A DNA stretch of 64,000 nt, taken from Lachnospiraceae bacterium (lineage in GTDB: Bacteria; Bacillota; Clostridia; Lachnospirales; Lachnospiraceae). The stretch covers positions 124,001-188,000 of the forward strand of contig CAJTHM010000005.1 in assembly GCA_910576125.1 (NCBI GenBank), in the 5' to 3' direction. The translations under genes and the position numbers were made by a program. The notes under the pieces are model-generated. The model was given only the letters and a program-made list of their open reading frames with translations, made no database searches and was not told the origin of the DNA. Within the stretch, counting starts at the first letter, position 1. Every line of letters begins with the position of its first letter. Shown here one piece after another: positions 9,157-18,181 of this stretch.

Positions 9157-10338
9157 TCAGCTCTCTGCGGCGCCCCGCCGTACCGCTGCCAATATCAGCA
9201 GTCCCACCACGGAGAGAAACGCCCAGGAAAGGTACATAGACGCATATCCGAATTTCACGATCACAATCCCATAGACTGCCGTGCTGACCGCATGCCCCAG
9301 ATAGGTGGCAAAATCCATGATACCGCTCACGGAAGACACTGTCCCCTCCTTTGCATAGCGCATGGGATATATCGCCAGAAAAGAGGTATTCACAACGGAC
9401 ACCGCAGCGTATATTCCGCACAGGCACAGCGTAGCGGCCACCGGCCCCCACAGACTCATGCCCAAGGGCAAGGCGAACAGAGCGCAAAGAAGAAAGCCCG
9501 CCGCGGCCGCCCTGTCCTCATTCTCATTCATCCTTTTATACACAAAAGGATACAGCATCCTTCCCGCCAGGCCGCTGACCGGGATGAACAGGATATACAG
9601 CGGATTCAAGGTGGGGTCCACGCTGAAACGTTTGACAAAATAATCCACCATGAAAAGGCTGACATTGTCTTTCATTATCCCCTGTATCATGGCCGGAAGA
9701 ATCATGATTTGAACCTCTCTGCGCAGCAGCTGCTTTATGGGCGATACGCCTTTGCCCATTCTGACAGGAATTTTGGCAGTAAAAAGGACTACCGTCAGAG
9801 CCAGCCCCAACGCGAAAATCCCCGGCACGATGAATGCAGCCGCCGGGCCGAACGCGTTCACCAGAAAAGAAGCCGCCAGAATCCCCATGACATTTCCCGC
9901 CGCAATGCTGGTTCCCATGACAGTGGCCTTTTTTCTGGCTGTCTGTTCATCATAAATCGCGGAGACCATGCTCAGGATAGGCCCCCACAGCATGGATTGC
10001 CCAAAAGCATTGACTCCCCAGCAAAAAATCAGCGCGCCATAGGGAGGCAGCAGCCCCATAATAATATTTCCCATACCGGCCAGCGCCAGACCCACAGACA
10101 CCATAATCCACGGCTTTACCCTGTCCCCGATTCCGCCGTTTACCAGTTTTCCCACAGCATATACCAGAGAGAAAATGCTGCCAAGGAAAGCCAGCTGCGC
10201 CGTATCCACCTTTCCCATCTCCTCCAGCGCCGGTTTCGCCACTGACAGGTTCAGCCTGACGATATAGGTAGATGTGTAAGCCAGGTATAATATCCAAAAT
10301 ACGATTTCCGCTTTCAGCGATTTCTTTTTATCTGCCAT
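9157..10338 (-). CDS. MFS transporter (sugar-phosphate/organic-anion type)
   Basis: A 393-residue protein with twelve predicted helices. The loop between helices 2 and 3 carries the MFS pattern GGIGDRVKPW, and the N-terminal fold resembles the GlpT/UhpT anion:phosphate group, although the substrate is not determinable. I chose the ATG at 10338 (MADKKKSL) because AAAGGG lies about 9 nt upstream. An ATG at 10377 overlaps by four bases the stop of the interrupted small ORF before it and would add 13 residues through translational coupling. A terminator follows the stop. Confidence 0.8.
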   Translation of the reverse strand: MADKKKSLKAEIVFWILYLAYTSTYIVRLNLSVAKPALEEMGKVDTAQLAFLGSIFSLVYAVGKLVNGGIGDRVKPWIMVSVGLALAGMGNIIMGLLPPYGALIFCWGVNAFGQSMLWGPILSMVSAIYDEQTARKKATVMGTSIAAGNVMGILAASFLVNAFGPAAAFIVPGIFALGLALTVVLFTAKIPVRMGKGVSPIKQLLRREVQIMILPAMIQGIMKDNVSLFMVDYFVKRFSVDPTLNPLYILFIPVSGLAGRMLYPFVYKRMNENEDRAAAAGFLLCALFALPLGMSLWGPVAATLCLCGIYAAVSVVNTSFLAIYPMRYAKEGTVSSVSGIMDFATYLGHAVSTAVYGIVIVKFGYASMYLSWAFLSVVGLLILAAVRRGAAES

Positions 10339-10373
10339 TCCTTGCTGCCCTTTCTTTTCCCTTATGCCCAGTT

Positions 10374-10562
10374 TCATGCGGGAAGCTTCTTATTCTTCAC
10401 AGTATCTTCATGCAGCGTGTCACAGTAGAGCGGAATGTGCCGCAGAATAATGACGCGCTCCGCACTTTCCAATACCTTTTTCAGTTTCTCTTCCGCGCCA
10501 GGGAAAGTCTGTGATACCGCCTGTCAGCAGGATTTTTTGTGTACTACATCGATATCTTCCAT
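10374..10562 (-). pseudogene. Small ORF interrupted by an in-frame TGA, upstream of the MFS gene
   Basis: From an ATG at 10562 with GGAGG 6 nt upstream, 63 codons run to a stop at 10374-10376 that overlaps a possible MFS start (ATGA). Codon 13 is TGA (10524-10526), giving MEDIDVVHKKSC-stop-QAVSQTFPG and a charged tail with RVIILRHIPLYCDTL. In the -1 frame the middle reads KILLTGGITDFP, which looks like an ASKHA-kinase motif, so a frameshifted remnant of a longer sugar-kinase-like gene is another reading. A selenocysteine codon is possible but I see no convincing SECIS hairpin. I do not recognise the family. Confidence 0.35.
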
Positions 10563-10672
10563 GGACATCCTCCGTTCCTGCCCCAGCCTGCGCTCCCTAT
10601 TACCGGCTGGTTTTTGTCAGGCATAATCATTATACATCCTTTATCTTCTTCTGCAACCACAAATTTACACCA

Positions 10673-10719
10673 ACTGCCGCACTCACGATTTTTAATCGCT
10701 TGTGCGGCAGTGTTTTTTT
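10673..10719 (+). other. Terminator-like hairpin with T tract on the plus strand
   Basis: ACTGCCGCAC (10673-10682) and GTGCGGCAGT (10702-10711) are perfect 10-bp arms; an inner CGATT/AATCG pair extends the structure. T7 follows on the plus strand only, yet no plus-strand gene lies upstream. It may still mark the end of the minus-strand binding-protein gene. Confidence 0.5.
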
Positions 10720-10766
10720 CACTTGATTCACATTATTTATGCCGAAAATCGCTGAAATCTGCCGGT

Positions 10767-11790
10767 TTATTTCGCCTCATCCGGCAATTCGACGCCCAGC
10801 TTCTCTGCCTGAGCCGCCAGGACATCACGGCCGCCCTGATTCAGCCACTCCGTGACAAAATCATCCCACTCGTCCATGCTGCGCTCACCGGTCACGAACT
10901 TGTACTGCTGCTGCAGCTCATATTCCGACAGGTTCGGCGCGATTTCATTGATGTTGACGGCGCTCAGCAGATTATCGTTAGGCCATCTGTCATAGCTTGC
11001 TATGACTTTCTTACCATTATTTATTTTGTCCACATACATCTTCTGATCCTCGCCGGCATCTTCGGGTGTATATTCCAGCTGCCATTTTACGGTATAGCCG
11101 AAAGTCTGCCAGGGAGCCAGATTCAGGTTAGTGGTTCCATATGTCCCGTCAAATCCAGGATGCTCTGTCGGAGTAGTACAATAACTCAGGCCGTCTTCCA
11201 GATATTCCCTTACACAGATGTCTATGTCATGAACTTCATTTCCGCCTCCCTGAACAGTTTCAAAATGGCAGTCGCCACCATAGCACATGGCATCCATAAT
11301 GTGGAGAATCCTCAGCAGCTTTCCCTGATCCCCCTCCACATTGCTCTTGGGAATTGCCCACAGATATCCCGCATTGCCCCCTGCGGTGCCTTTCATGCCC
11401 TCTGGCAGATCGGGCAGATATTCCCACGAAGACGCCAGGGAATAATCCCAGTCATGAGATCTGACGATTTCAAGATACAGGTTGGCGGCAGGATAGTAAA
11501 GCGCGCCCAGTCTGTTCTGAAGCATATAGGATTTCGCCGTCTCCCAGTCGATGGTGAACCAGTCGGGAGCAAGAGTCCCCATCTCACAGAGCTCGTTCAT
11601 AAAAGATACCCATCCTCTGGTGCTTCCGTCCAGCATGGGGTGTACCAGTTTCCCATTCTCCGCATGAGCAGAGGGATTGCCGAACCAGGGCCTGAACGCC
11701 GTCATCGACTGCCAGCCCTTTCCGCCGCCTGCGCCTGTCATGAACCATGTGTCATCGATTCCATTGCCGTCCGGATCGTCAAAGGTACAT
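10767..11790 (-). pseudogene. 5'-truncated LplA-type solute-binding protein gene
   Basis: The frame encodes the C-terminal part of a family 1 binding protein. It contains the calcium-site-like FDDPDGNGIDDT near its start and a normal C-terminal half ending in LGVELPDEAK. There is no signal peptide, lipobox or ribosome site. Upstream, the frame runs directly into the terminator of the sugar isomerase gene (11796-11823), so about half the gene has been lost at that junction. The longest ATG-initiated part is 10767-11741 (324 codons). It is probably non-functional and marks a deletion that removed a former transporter locus. Confidence 0.75.
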
Positions 11791-11795
11791 GCGCA

Positions 11796-11823
11796 AAAGC
11801 TCCTGCTTTTAGGCAGGAGCTTT
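11796..11823 (-). terminator. Intrinsic terminator of the sugar isomerase gene
   Basis: AAAGCTCCTGC (11796-11806) and GCAGGAGCTTT (11813-11823) form 11 perfect base pairs around a 6-nt loop, 33 bp after the isomerase stop on the minus strand. The U tract is short (four T). Confidence 0.7.
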
Positions 11824-11855
11824 CATTTCTACAGTCTGGCCTCTGTATCTGTACT

Positions 11856-12701
11856 TTATCCAGCAATAATCTCTTTCGCTATTTTGGAGAGCGTCAGGCA
11901 CATCTCTTCATACAGGGAATCCGGCAGCTTTTGCGGCGGCGCTGTCTCGATGGAGAACACGCCCCCAAACCCGCATTCTTTCAGCGCTTTCGCAAAGGCT
12001 TTCCAGTCAATGACGCCAAAATAAGGCATATAATGCAGATCGGACCGCCCATTATTGTCGTGTACATGCAGCACCCGGACGGTGTCCCCCAGTTCACGCA
12101 TGGCCCCGTCAGGCGTCAGACCCTCATAGACCGCCACATGGCCCGTGTCCAGACATACTTTGAAACGTTCATCATTTATCGTCTTAACGAACTTCAATAT
12201 CTCGGAGGGAGAGCCGATGGAGAATTCCGGCATGGGCATATTTTCCAGGCATATGGTGACATCGCATTCTTTGGCAGTCTTCAGCAGCTCTCCCATGAAC
12301 GCAATGTTGATATCCCATGTCTCCCGGACATGTTCCGTTCCCCTGTCCGCCGTTCCATAAGGCATTACGGGGTGAACCACCCAGTTCTTACAGCCCAGCA
12401 GCGCTGTCATCCGGATGGATTTCTTCATTTTCTCCATGCGTTCCTGCCGCTCTTCCGGAGTATGATCCCTGGGCGGCCAGCGCCACGGACCATGAACCTG
12501 GCTCACTTCTATCCCCGCCTCATCCATCAGCTTCTTTTCATCCCGGAGCGTAGCCTCCAGTTCCTTTCCGTCACAGGAATACACCGGCTTATCGGTGTCC
12601 GACAGATCATAGTCTACATAATCGTAGCCATGCTCCTTGAGCTTCCTGTAGCGCATCTTCCCCCATCGTTCATAATACTGGGAACACATACCCGTCTTCA
12701 T
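11856..12701 (-). CDS. Sugar phosphate isomerase/epimerase family protein (xylose isomerase-like TIM barrel)
   Basis: A 281-residue single-domain TIM barrel of the AP-endonuclease 2 superfamily. The metal-ligand strands are visible: VHGPW, WVVHPV, CLENMP near residue 150, CLDTGH near 188, HVHDNNG near 214 and FSIETA near 252, each keeping the expected Glu, Asp and His. Such proteins isomerise or epimerise ketoses or inositols, or dehydrate keto-sugars. The gene stands alone, with a terminator behind it, followed by a broken binding-protein gene. Its substrate cannot be assigned. Confidence 0.85.
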   Translation of the reverse strand: MKTGMCSQYYERWGKMRYRKLKEHGYDYVDYDLSDTDKPVYSCDGKELEATLRDEKKLMDEAGIEVSQVHGPWRWPPRDHTPEERQERMEKMKKSIRMTALLGCKNWVVHPVMPYGTADRGTEHVRETWDINIAFMGELLKTAKECDVTICLENMPMPEFSIGSPSEILKFVKTINDERFKVCLDTGHVAVYEGLTPDGAMRELGDTVRVLHVHDNNGRSDLHYMPYFGVIDWKAFAKALKECGFGGVFSIETAPPQKLPDSLYEEMCLTLSKIAKEIIAG

Positions 12702-12837
12702 CAGTACTGCCTCCTTCTGCCCCTCAGGGCCTGCCGGTCAGTTTCACAGCCGGTTCTTGTTCGACATTTTACAATCACGCTCCGAATTGTGCAAGCTCTT
12801 TTTCCAACTTCAATATGAAAGAAGTAGTATTCTTTTG

Positions 12838-12866
12838 TTGGCAAACCTGGCGGTACATGTTAAAAT
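12838..12866 (+). promoter_or_regulatory. Sigma-A promoter of uma2-mutS2
   Basis: TTGGCA, a 17-bp spacer and TAAAAT precede the Uma2 start by 26 bp. The predicted start of transcription near 12873 rules out the longer frame beginning at 12757. Confidence 0.8.
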
Positions 12867-12891
12867 AAAACAAAAAAGGAGAGATGATATC

Positions 12892-13446
12892 ATGGGAATG
12901 GCAGAACTGGAACGCAGAAAAGATGAAAAAATAGACGGTGTAATTTATAATATGTCTCCCGCGCCAAGCTTTCAGCACGGAATCGTGAACGGGAATCTTT
13001 ACGCCATTATAAAGCAGGGCTTAAAGAACAGTATCTGTCTTGTTTCCATAGAAAATCTGGATTTCAAATACCATCCGGACAAAAATGACGATTACCTGTG
13101 CCCTGATATCATGATCATCTGCGACCGCAAACACTTAAAGGGCGGTTCCTACAGCGGAACGCCTAAGTTCATCGCAGAGACCTTAAGTCCCTCCACCGCC
13201 AGGCGGGACAGGGCGGAGAAAAAGGATATCTACGAAAAAGCGGGCGTGGAAGAATATTGGATTGTCTCTCCCGAGGGCCATCTGGAAATATATTATCTCC
13301 GGGAGGGCAGATATGTCCTGGAAGAAGGCTATATCCTGCAAAATGATATGGAGGAAGAGCACTATAACGCGGAAGAGCAGATCTCACTGCGCGCCTTTCC
13401 CCATATCACTATGACCCTGCAGGAAATCTTCGAGGGGCTGGACTAA
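12892..13446 (+). CDS. Uma2 family endonuclease-like protein (DUF820, PD-(D/E)XK fold)
   Basis: A 184-residue protein with the DUF820/Uma2 pattern: PDIMIICD near residue 78, GTPKFIAETLSPST near 93 and the YEKAGVEEYWIVSP segment near 118. The Asp of PDI and the Glu in AETLSPS fit the PD-(D/E)XK metal site. The start is set by AAAAAGGAGAG 8 nt upstream and by the promoter at 12838. Function in the cell is unknown for most Uma2 proteins, which are often expanded in genomes rich in mobile DNA. It is 29 bp upstream of mutS2 on the same strand and probably cotranscribed. Confidence 0.85.
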   Translation: MGMAELERRKDEKIDGVIYNMSPAPSFQHGIVNGNLYAIIKQGLKNSICLVSIENLDFKYHPDKNDDYLCPDIMIICDRKHLKGGSYSGTPKFIAETLSPSTARRDRAEKKDIYEKAGVEEYWIVSPEGHLEIYYLREGRYVLEEGYILQNDMEEEHYNAEEQISLRAFPHITMTLQEIFEGLD

Positions 13447-13475
13447 AACGTATTTTTTAGATCAAAGGAGCACTT

Positions 13476-15893
13476 ATGAACGAAAAAGTATTAAAAACAT
13501 TAGAATACACCAAAATCACAGAAATGCTGGCGGGCAAAGCAGGCTCCGTGCCGGGCAAGAAACTCTGCAGAGAACTTGTGCCCTCCACGGACTTAGACGA
13601 AATCCGCAGGAATCAGCGCCAGACCGCCGATGCGCTGCGCCGCCTGTTCCAGTTCGGCAGCACATCTTTCGGCAACAACAAGGATATCGGCTTCACCATC
13701 CGCTCCCTGGAGGTGGGCAGCACGCTCTCCATCCTGGAGCTTTTAAACATTGCCTCCATGCTGGACAACGTTTCCCGCATCAAAGCTTATGGCAGACGGG
13801 ACAGGGGAGGCGGCAGAGATGTCACCGAGGATGACGGCGCCAGGGACACCCTGGACGAATATTTCGAGCTGCTGACCCCTCTCACAGGGCTTTCCAATGA
13901 AATCCACCGCTGCATCCTCTCGGAGGAGGAGATTGCGGATGATGCCAGCCCCAAGTTAAAAAGCATCCGCCGTTCCATGATACAGACCAATGACAAAATC
14001 CATGGTCAGCTCACCTCCATGTTAAGCGGCTCCTACCGCAGCTACCTGCAGGACGCCGTCATCACCATGCGGGACAACCGTTACTGCATCCCCATCAAGG
14101 CGGAGTACAAGGGACAGGTCAACGGCATGATTCATGACCAGTCCGCCACAGGTTCCACTTACTTTATCGAGCCTGCCGCCGTGGTGGAGCTGAACAACAG
14201 GCTGAGGGAACTGGAGCTGGAGGAAAAAGAGGAAATCGGGAGAATCCTGGCGGATTTGAGTGCCCAGGCCGCGGCCCACACCGAAGAGCTGGCCGATGAC
14301 CAGAAAATCATGACTCTGCTGGATTTCATCTTCGCCAAGGCGGAGCTTGCCATGGAGCTGAACGCCACGGAACCGATTTTCAATATGGACCACTATGTCA
14401 ATATCCGAAAAGGGCGCCATCCCCTGCTGGATAAGAAAAAGGTAGTGCCCATCGACATCCACCTGGGAAAGGATTTCGACCTGCTGATCATCACCGGCCC
14501 CAACACAGGAGGAAAGACCGTTTCCTTAAAGACCATGGGGCTCCTCACCCTGATGGGCCAGGCCGGCCTGCACATCCCTGCGGCAGACCGTTCAGAATTA
14601 TCTATTTTTACGGAAGTCTACGCGGATATCGGCGACGAACAGAGCATTGAGCAGAGCCTGTCCACTTTCTCTTCCCACATGAAGAGAATCGTATACATCC
14701 TGAAGCACGCGGATGCCGGCTCCCTGTGCCTGTTCGACGAGCTGGGCGCGGGAACGGATCCCACGGAGGGCGCCGCCCTGGCCATAGCCATCTTAAGCTT
14801 CCTCCATGACAGGGGCATCCGCACCATGGCCACCACCCACTACAGCGAGCTGAAGATCTACGCCCTCTCCACCTCCTTTGTGGAGAACGCCAGCTGCGAA
14901 TTCAGCGTGGAGACCCTGCAGCCCACTTACCGTCTGCTGATCGGTATCCCCGGAAAGAGCAACGCCTTCGCCATCTCCTCCAAACTGGGACTGCCGGAGG
15001 ATATCATAGAGGCTGCCAGGGAACAGATTGGCAGGGAGGACAAGACTTTCGAGGATGTCATCTCCGATTTGGAGCAGAGCCGTATCACCATTGAAAAAGA
15101 ACAGCTGGAAGTCGCCCGGCACAAGGAGCGCATCCGCGCCCTGCAGGAACAGCTCCAGCAGAAAAACGATAAAATCGACCAGGCCAAAGACCGCATCCTG
15201 CGGGAAGCCAACGAAAAAGCCCGGGAGATTCTCCAGGAGGCCAAGGAAGTGGCCGACGAGACCATCCGGGACTTCAACAAAGCAGGCGCCGGGGCGGACA
15301 TTAAGGAGCTGGAAAAGAAACGCCAGAAAGTACGCGACAAAATAAACGAAAAGAACGAGCGCCTCTCCGTGGGCGGAAACAGCCTGAAAGCGCCGGAGAA
15401 GAAAACCATCGACCCTAAAAAACTCAAAAAAGGCGACACCGTGAAAATCGTTTCCATGGGCTTAAAAGGCACTGTCAGCACCCTGCCCGATGCCAAGGGC
15501 GGCCTGTTCGTGCAATGCGGCATCATCCGCACCCGCACCAATGTCAAGGATCTGGTGTACGCGGAGGAGGAAGCTGTCTCCACGCCGCCCCTGAAGCGGA
15601 GTTCCTCCGGCTCCGGTTCCGGCAAGATAAAGATGTCCAAGAGCCTGTCTGTTTCCACGGAAATCAATCTGCTGGGCAAGACTGTTGACGAAGCCCTCTC
15701 CGTGCTGGACAAATATCTGGACGACGCCTACCTGGCCCATCTGCCCAGCGTCAGGGTAGTCCACGGAAAAGGCACCGGGGCCCTGAGAAACGCCGTCCAC
15801 GGCCATCTGAAACGGCTGAAATATGTGCAGGAATACCGGCTGGGAGAATATGGGGAGGGAGACTCCGGCGTCACCATCGTCACTTTCAAGTAG
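13476..15893 (+). CDS. mutS2: Endonuclease MutS2 (DNA mismatch/recombination and ribosome-rescue family)
   Basis: An 805-residue protein, the usual length for MutS2. It has the clamp/lever region (about 1-310), the ABC-type ATPase with Walker A GPNTGGKT near residue 340 and Walker B LCLFDELGAGTDPTEG near 420, a long coiled coil (about 510-630), a KOW-like segment and a C-terminal Smr domain with the VVHGKGTGALR motif. It lacks the MutS mismatch-recognition domain. Family roles include suppressing recombination and splitting collided ribosomes. It is preceded by uma2 and followed 84 bp later by a two-component system. Confidence 0.96.
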   Translation: MNEKVLKTLEYTKITEMLAGKAGSVPGKKLCRELVPSTDLDEIRRNQRQTADALRRLFQFGSTSFGNNKDIGFTIRSLEVGSTLSILELLNIASMLDNVSRIKAYGRRDRGGGRDVTEDDGARDTLDEYFELLTPLTGLSNEIHRCILSEEEIADDASPKLKSIRRSMIQTNDKIHGQLTSMLSGSYRSYLQDAVITMRDNRYCIPIKAEYKGQVNGMIHDQSATGSTYFIEPAAVVELNNRLRELELEEKEEIGRILADLSAQAAAHTEELADDQKIMTLLDFIFAKAELAMELNATEPIFNMDHYVNIRKGRHPLLDKKKVVPIDIHLGKDFDLLIITGPNTGGKTVSLKTMGLLTLMGQAGLHIPAADRSELSIFTEVYADIGDEQSIEQSLSTFSSHMKRIVYILKHADAGSLCLFDELGAGTDPTEGAALAIAILSFLHDRGIRTMATTHYSELKIYALSTSFVENASCEFSVETLQPTYRLLIGIPGKSNAFAISSKLGLPEDIIEAAREQIGREDKTFEDVISDLEQSRITIEKEQLEVARHKERIRALQEQLQQKNDKIDQAKDRILREANEKAREILQEAKEVADETIRDFNKAGAGADIKELEKKRQKVRDKINEKNERLSVGGNSLKAPEKKTIDPKKLKKGDTVKIVSMGLKGTVSTLPDAKGGLFVQCGIIRTRTNVKDLVYAEEEAVSTPPLKRSSSGSGSGKIKMSKSLSVSTEINLLGKTVDEALSVLDKYLDDAYLAHLPSVRVVHGKGTGALRNAVHGHLKRLKYVQEYRLGEYGEGDSGVTIVTFK

Positions 15894-15977
15894 ACCCCGC
15901 AGGCGCCCGCCAGTTGTGCCGGCAATATACCTCTGGGCATCCCCGTGCATAAAAAATCAAAATAGGAGCAGCGGAAA

Positions 15978-16688
15978 ATGGTAAGTAAACAGAAAATCCT
16001 GATTGTAGACGACGACAACAATATCGCCGAACTGATTGCCCTCTACCTGACGAAAGAATGCTATGAGACAAAAATCGTAAACGACGGCGAGTCGGTGATG
16101 CCCGCCATGGAAAGCTTTTCTCCCAACCTGATTCTGCTGGACATCATGCTGCCCGGCATGGACGGCTATCAGGTCTGCAGGGAGGTTCGCATGAAATACT
16201 CCGTGCCCATCATCATGCTTTCCGCCAAGGGCGAAATCTTCGACAAGGTGCTGGGGCTGGAGCTGGGCGCCGACGACTATATCGAAAAACCTTTTGATTC
16301 CAAGGAACTGGTGGCCCGGGCCAAGGCCGTCCTGCGCCGCTACAAGCCCGCCGCCCCCGAGCCCTCCCCTGCGGCCTCCGCCGACAAATGCGTGCAGTAC
16401 GCAGATCTGTCCGTGAACCTGACCAACTATTCCGTCCTCTACATGGGGCGCACGGTGGACATGCCGCCCAAGGAGCTGGAATTGTTGTATTTCCTGGCCT
16501 CCTCCCCCAACCATGTCTTCACCAGGGAGCAGCTGCTGGATCAAATCTGGGGCTATGAGTATGTGGGGGACACCCGCACCGTGGACGTGCACATCAAGCG
16601 TCTCCGGGAGAAGATCAAGGATCACGCCAACTGGAAGATAACCACCATCTGGGGCGTGGGCTATAAATTCGAGGTGCGCAACACATGA
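15978..16688 (+). CDS. Response regulator, OmpR/PhoB family
   Basis: A 236-residue regulator with a receiver domain (acidic D11-D13, phosphoacceptor D55 in LLDIMLPGMDG, K near 104) and a winged-helix DNA-binding domain (about 135-233) carrying the typical GYEYVGDTRTVDVHIKRLREK segment. The ATG has AGGAGCAGCGG upstream. It overlaps the kinase gene by four bases, so the pair is translationally coupled. The signal is unknown. Confidence 0.94.
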   Translation: MVSKQKILIVDDDNNIAELIALYLTKECYETKIVNDGESVMPAMESFSPNLILLDIMLPGMDGYQVCREVRMKYSVPIIMLSAKGEIFDKVLGLELGADDYIEKPFDSKELVARAKAVLRRYKPAAPEPSPAASADKCVQYADLSVNLTNYSVLYMGRTVDMPPKELELLYFLASSPNHVFTREQLLDQIWGYEYVGDTRTVDVHIKRLREKIKDHANWKITTIWGVGYKFEVRNT

Positions 16689-18112
16689 AGAAGACCCTCT
16701 ACCTGAAGTTCATACTGGCCTATTTCATCTTCGGCGTGTTCAGCTTCATCATCGTCACTACTTTTGTGCCCAGTATGACCAGGGAGCACCTGATCCGGGA
16801 GAAAGCGGAAGATCTCTATGTGGAGGCCACCCGCATCTCCGACACCTATGCCACAGGGCTGTACGCCAGCGAGACGGATCTGGAGACGGTAAAAGATCAG
16901 CTGGATTCTCTTGCCGTCTATCTGGACTCCACCATCCGTATCATCAACCCCTCGGGCCGCCTGGTGCTGGACACCGGCATGACGCTGAATGTCGAAGACG
17001 AAATCGTAATAGAAAATTTTGACCCCACTGCCACCAGCGGCTCCTACTATATGGTCAACGATTTCTTCGGCAATTTCGATTCCAGGATGCTCAGCGTCTT
17101 CTCGCCCATCACCTTTCAGTACAGGGTAAAGGGCTATGTGGTCATCCACTGCGATATGGTGCGAATCGAGGATTCCTGCAACCGCATGCTGAATATTTCC
17201 TATATCACACTGGTAATCCTGCTGCTGCTGTCCCTGATCATCCTGATTTTCTTCACGGAGATGGTGTACATCCCCCTGCGGAAGATTACCTATGCCACAG
17301 AGCAGTACGCCGCCGGAAATATGCACTACGAGTTCCAGGTGGAAAGCGATGACGAAATAGGCTATCTGGCAGTATGCCTGAATTACATGGCCAGCCAGAT
17401 CGCCAGCGCGGAGGATGATCAGAAGAAATTCGTAGCCAATGTCTCCCATGACTTCCGCTCCCCCCTGACTTCCATCCGGGGCTATCTGGAGGCCATGATA
17501 GACGGCACCATCCCGCCGGAAATGCATGACAAGTATCTGAATATCGTACTCAACGAGACGGAGCGCCTCACCAAGCTCACCAACAGTCTGCTGTCCCTGA
17601 ACAATCTGAATACCAAGGGAATGCTCCTGAAGCGCACGGATTTCGACATCAACAGCATCATCCGCAGCACGGCCGCCTCCTTTGAGGGCACCTGCCGCAA
17701 GAAGACCATCGCCATCGAAATGATGCTCACCGGCGAGGCCATGCGCGTCAATGCGGATATGGAAAAAATCCAGCAGGTTCTCTACAACCTGCTGGACAAT
17801 GCAATCAAGTTCAGCCACCACAATTCCGTCATCAAGGTGGAGACTTCTGTGAAAAAGAATAAATTGTTCGTCTCCGTCAAGGACACCGGCATCGGCATCC
17901 CCAAGGACGATTTGAAGCTGATCTGGGACAGATTCTATAAATCCGACTACTCCCGGGGCAAGGACAAGAAAGGCACCGGACTGGGGCTCTCCATCGTCAA
18001 GGAAATCATTAACTGCCACGGGGAACACATCAATGTCATCAGCACGGAAGGCGCGGGAAGCGAGTTCATCTTCTCGCTGCTTTTGGCGGACAGCGATGAC
18101 GATGAGGACTGA
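16685..18112 (+). CDS. Sensor histidine kinase, EnvZ/PhoR-like
   Basis: A 475-residue kinase with a first helix at about 8-30, an extracellular sensor domain (about 31-180), a second helix near 180-203, a HAMP domain, the HisKA box VSHDFRSPLTSIRGYLEAM near residue 260, and a full HATPase domain (N box NLLDNAIKFS, G1 DTGIGIP, G2 GTGLGLS). The ligand is unknown. It is coupled to the OmpR-type regulator by an ATGA overlap. Confidence 0.94.
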   Translation: MKKTLYLKFILAYFIFGVFSFIIVTTFVPSMTREHLIREKAEDLYVEATRISDTYATGLYASETDLETVKDQLDSLAVYLDSTIRIINPSGRLVLDTGMTLNVEDEIVIENFDPTATSGSYYMVNDFFGNFDSRMLSVFSPITFQYRVKGYVVIHCDMVRIEDSCNRMLNISYITLVILLLLSLIILIFFTEMVYIPLRKITYATEQYAAGNMHYEFQVESDDEIGYLAVCLNYMASQIASAEDDQKKFVANVSHDFRSPLTSIRGYLEAMIDGTIPPEMHDKYLNIVLNETERLTKLTNSLLSLNNLNTKGMLLKRTDFDINSIIRSTAASFEGTCRKKTIAIEMMLTGEAMRVNADMEKIQQVLYNLLDNAIKFSHHNSVIKVETSVKKNKLFVSVKDTGIGIPKDDLKLIWDRFYKSDYSRGKDKKGTGLGLSIVKEIINCHGEHINVISTEGAGSEFIFSLLLADSDDDED

Positions 18113-18181
18113 AGCTTATTCCCCTGTCATTTCCCTGCACTCCTCGCTTTTATATTATGCAGCACCTCACGGAAAGCAAAT

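Noticed and set aside
10524..10526. TGA as a confirmed selenocysteine codon
   Set aside because: I could not find a convincing SECIS hairpin at the expected distance, and no selenocysteine machinery lies in the window. It is kept only as a possibility.
10539..12818. Plus-strand frame of 759 codons
   Set aside because: It spans two minus-strand genes with recognisable family motifs and has low-complexity, His/Arg/Pro-rich translation without a domain.
12757..12891. 45-codon N-terminal extension of the Uma2-type protein
   Set aside because: A consensus promoter at 12838-12866 and a ribosome site before 12892 place the start downstream.
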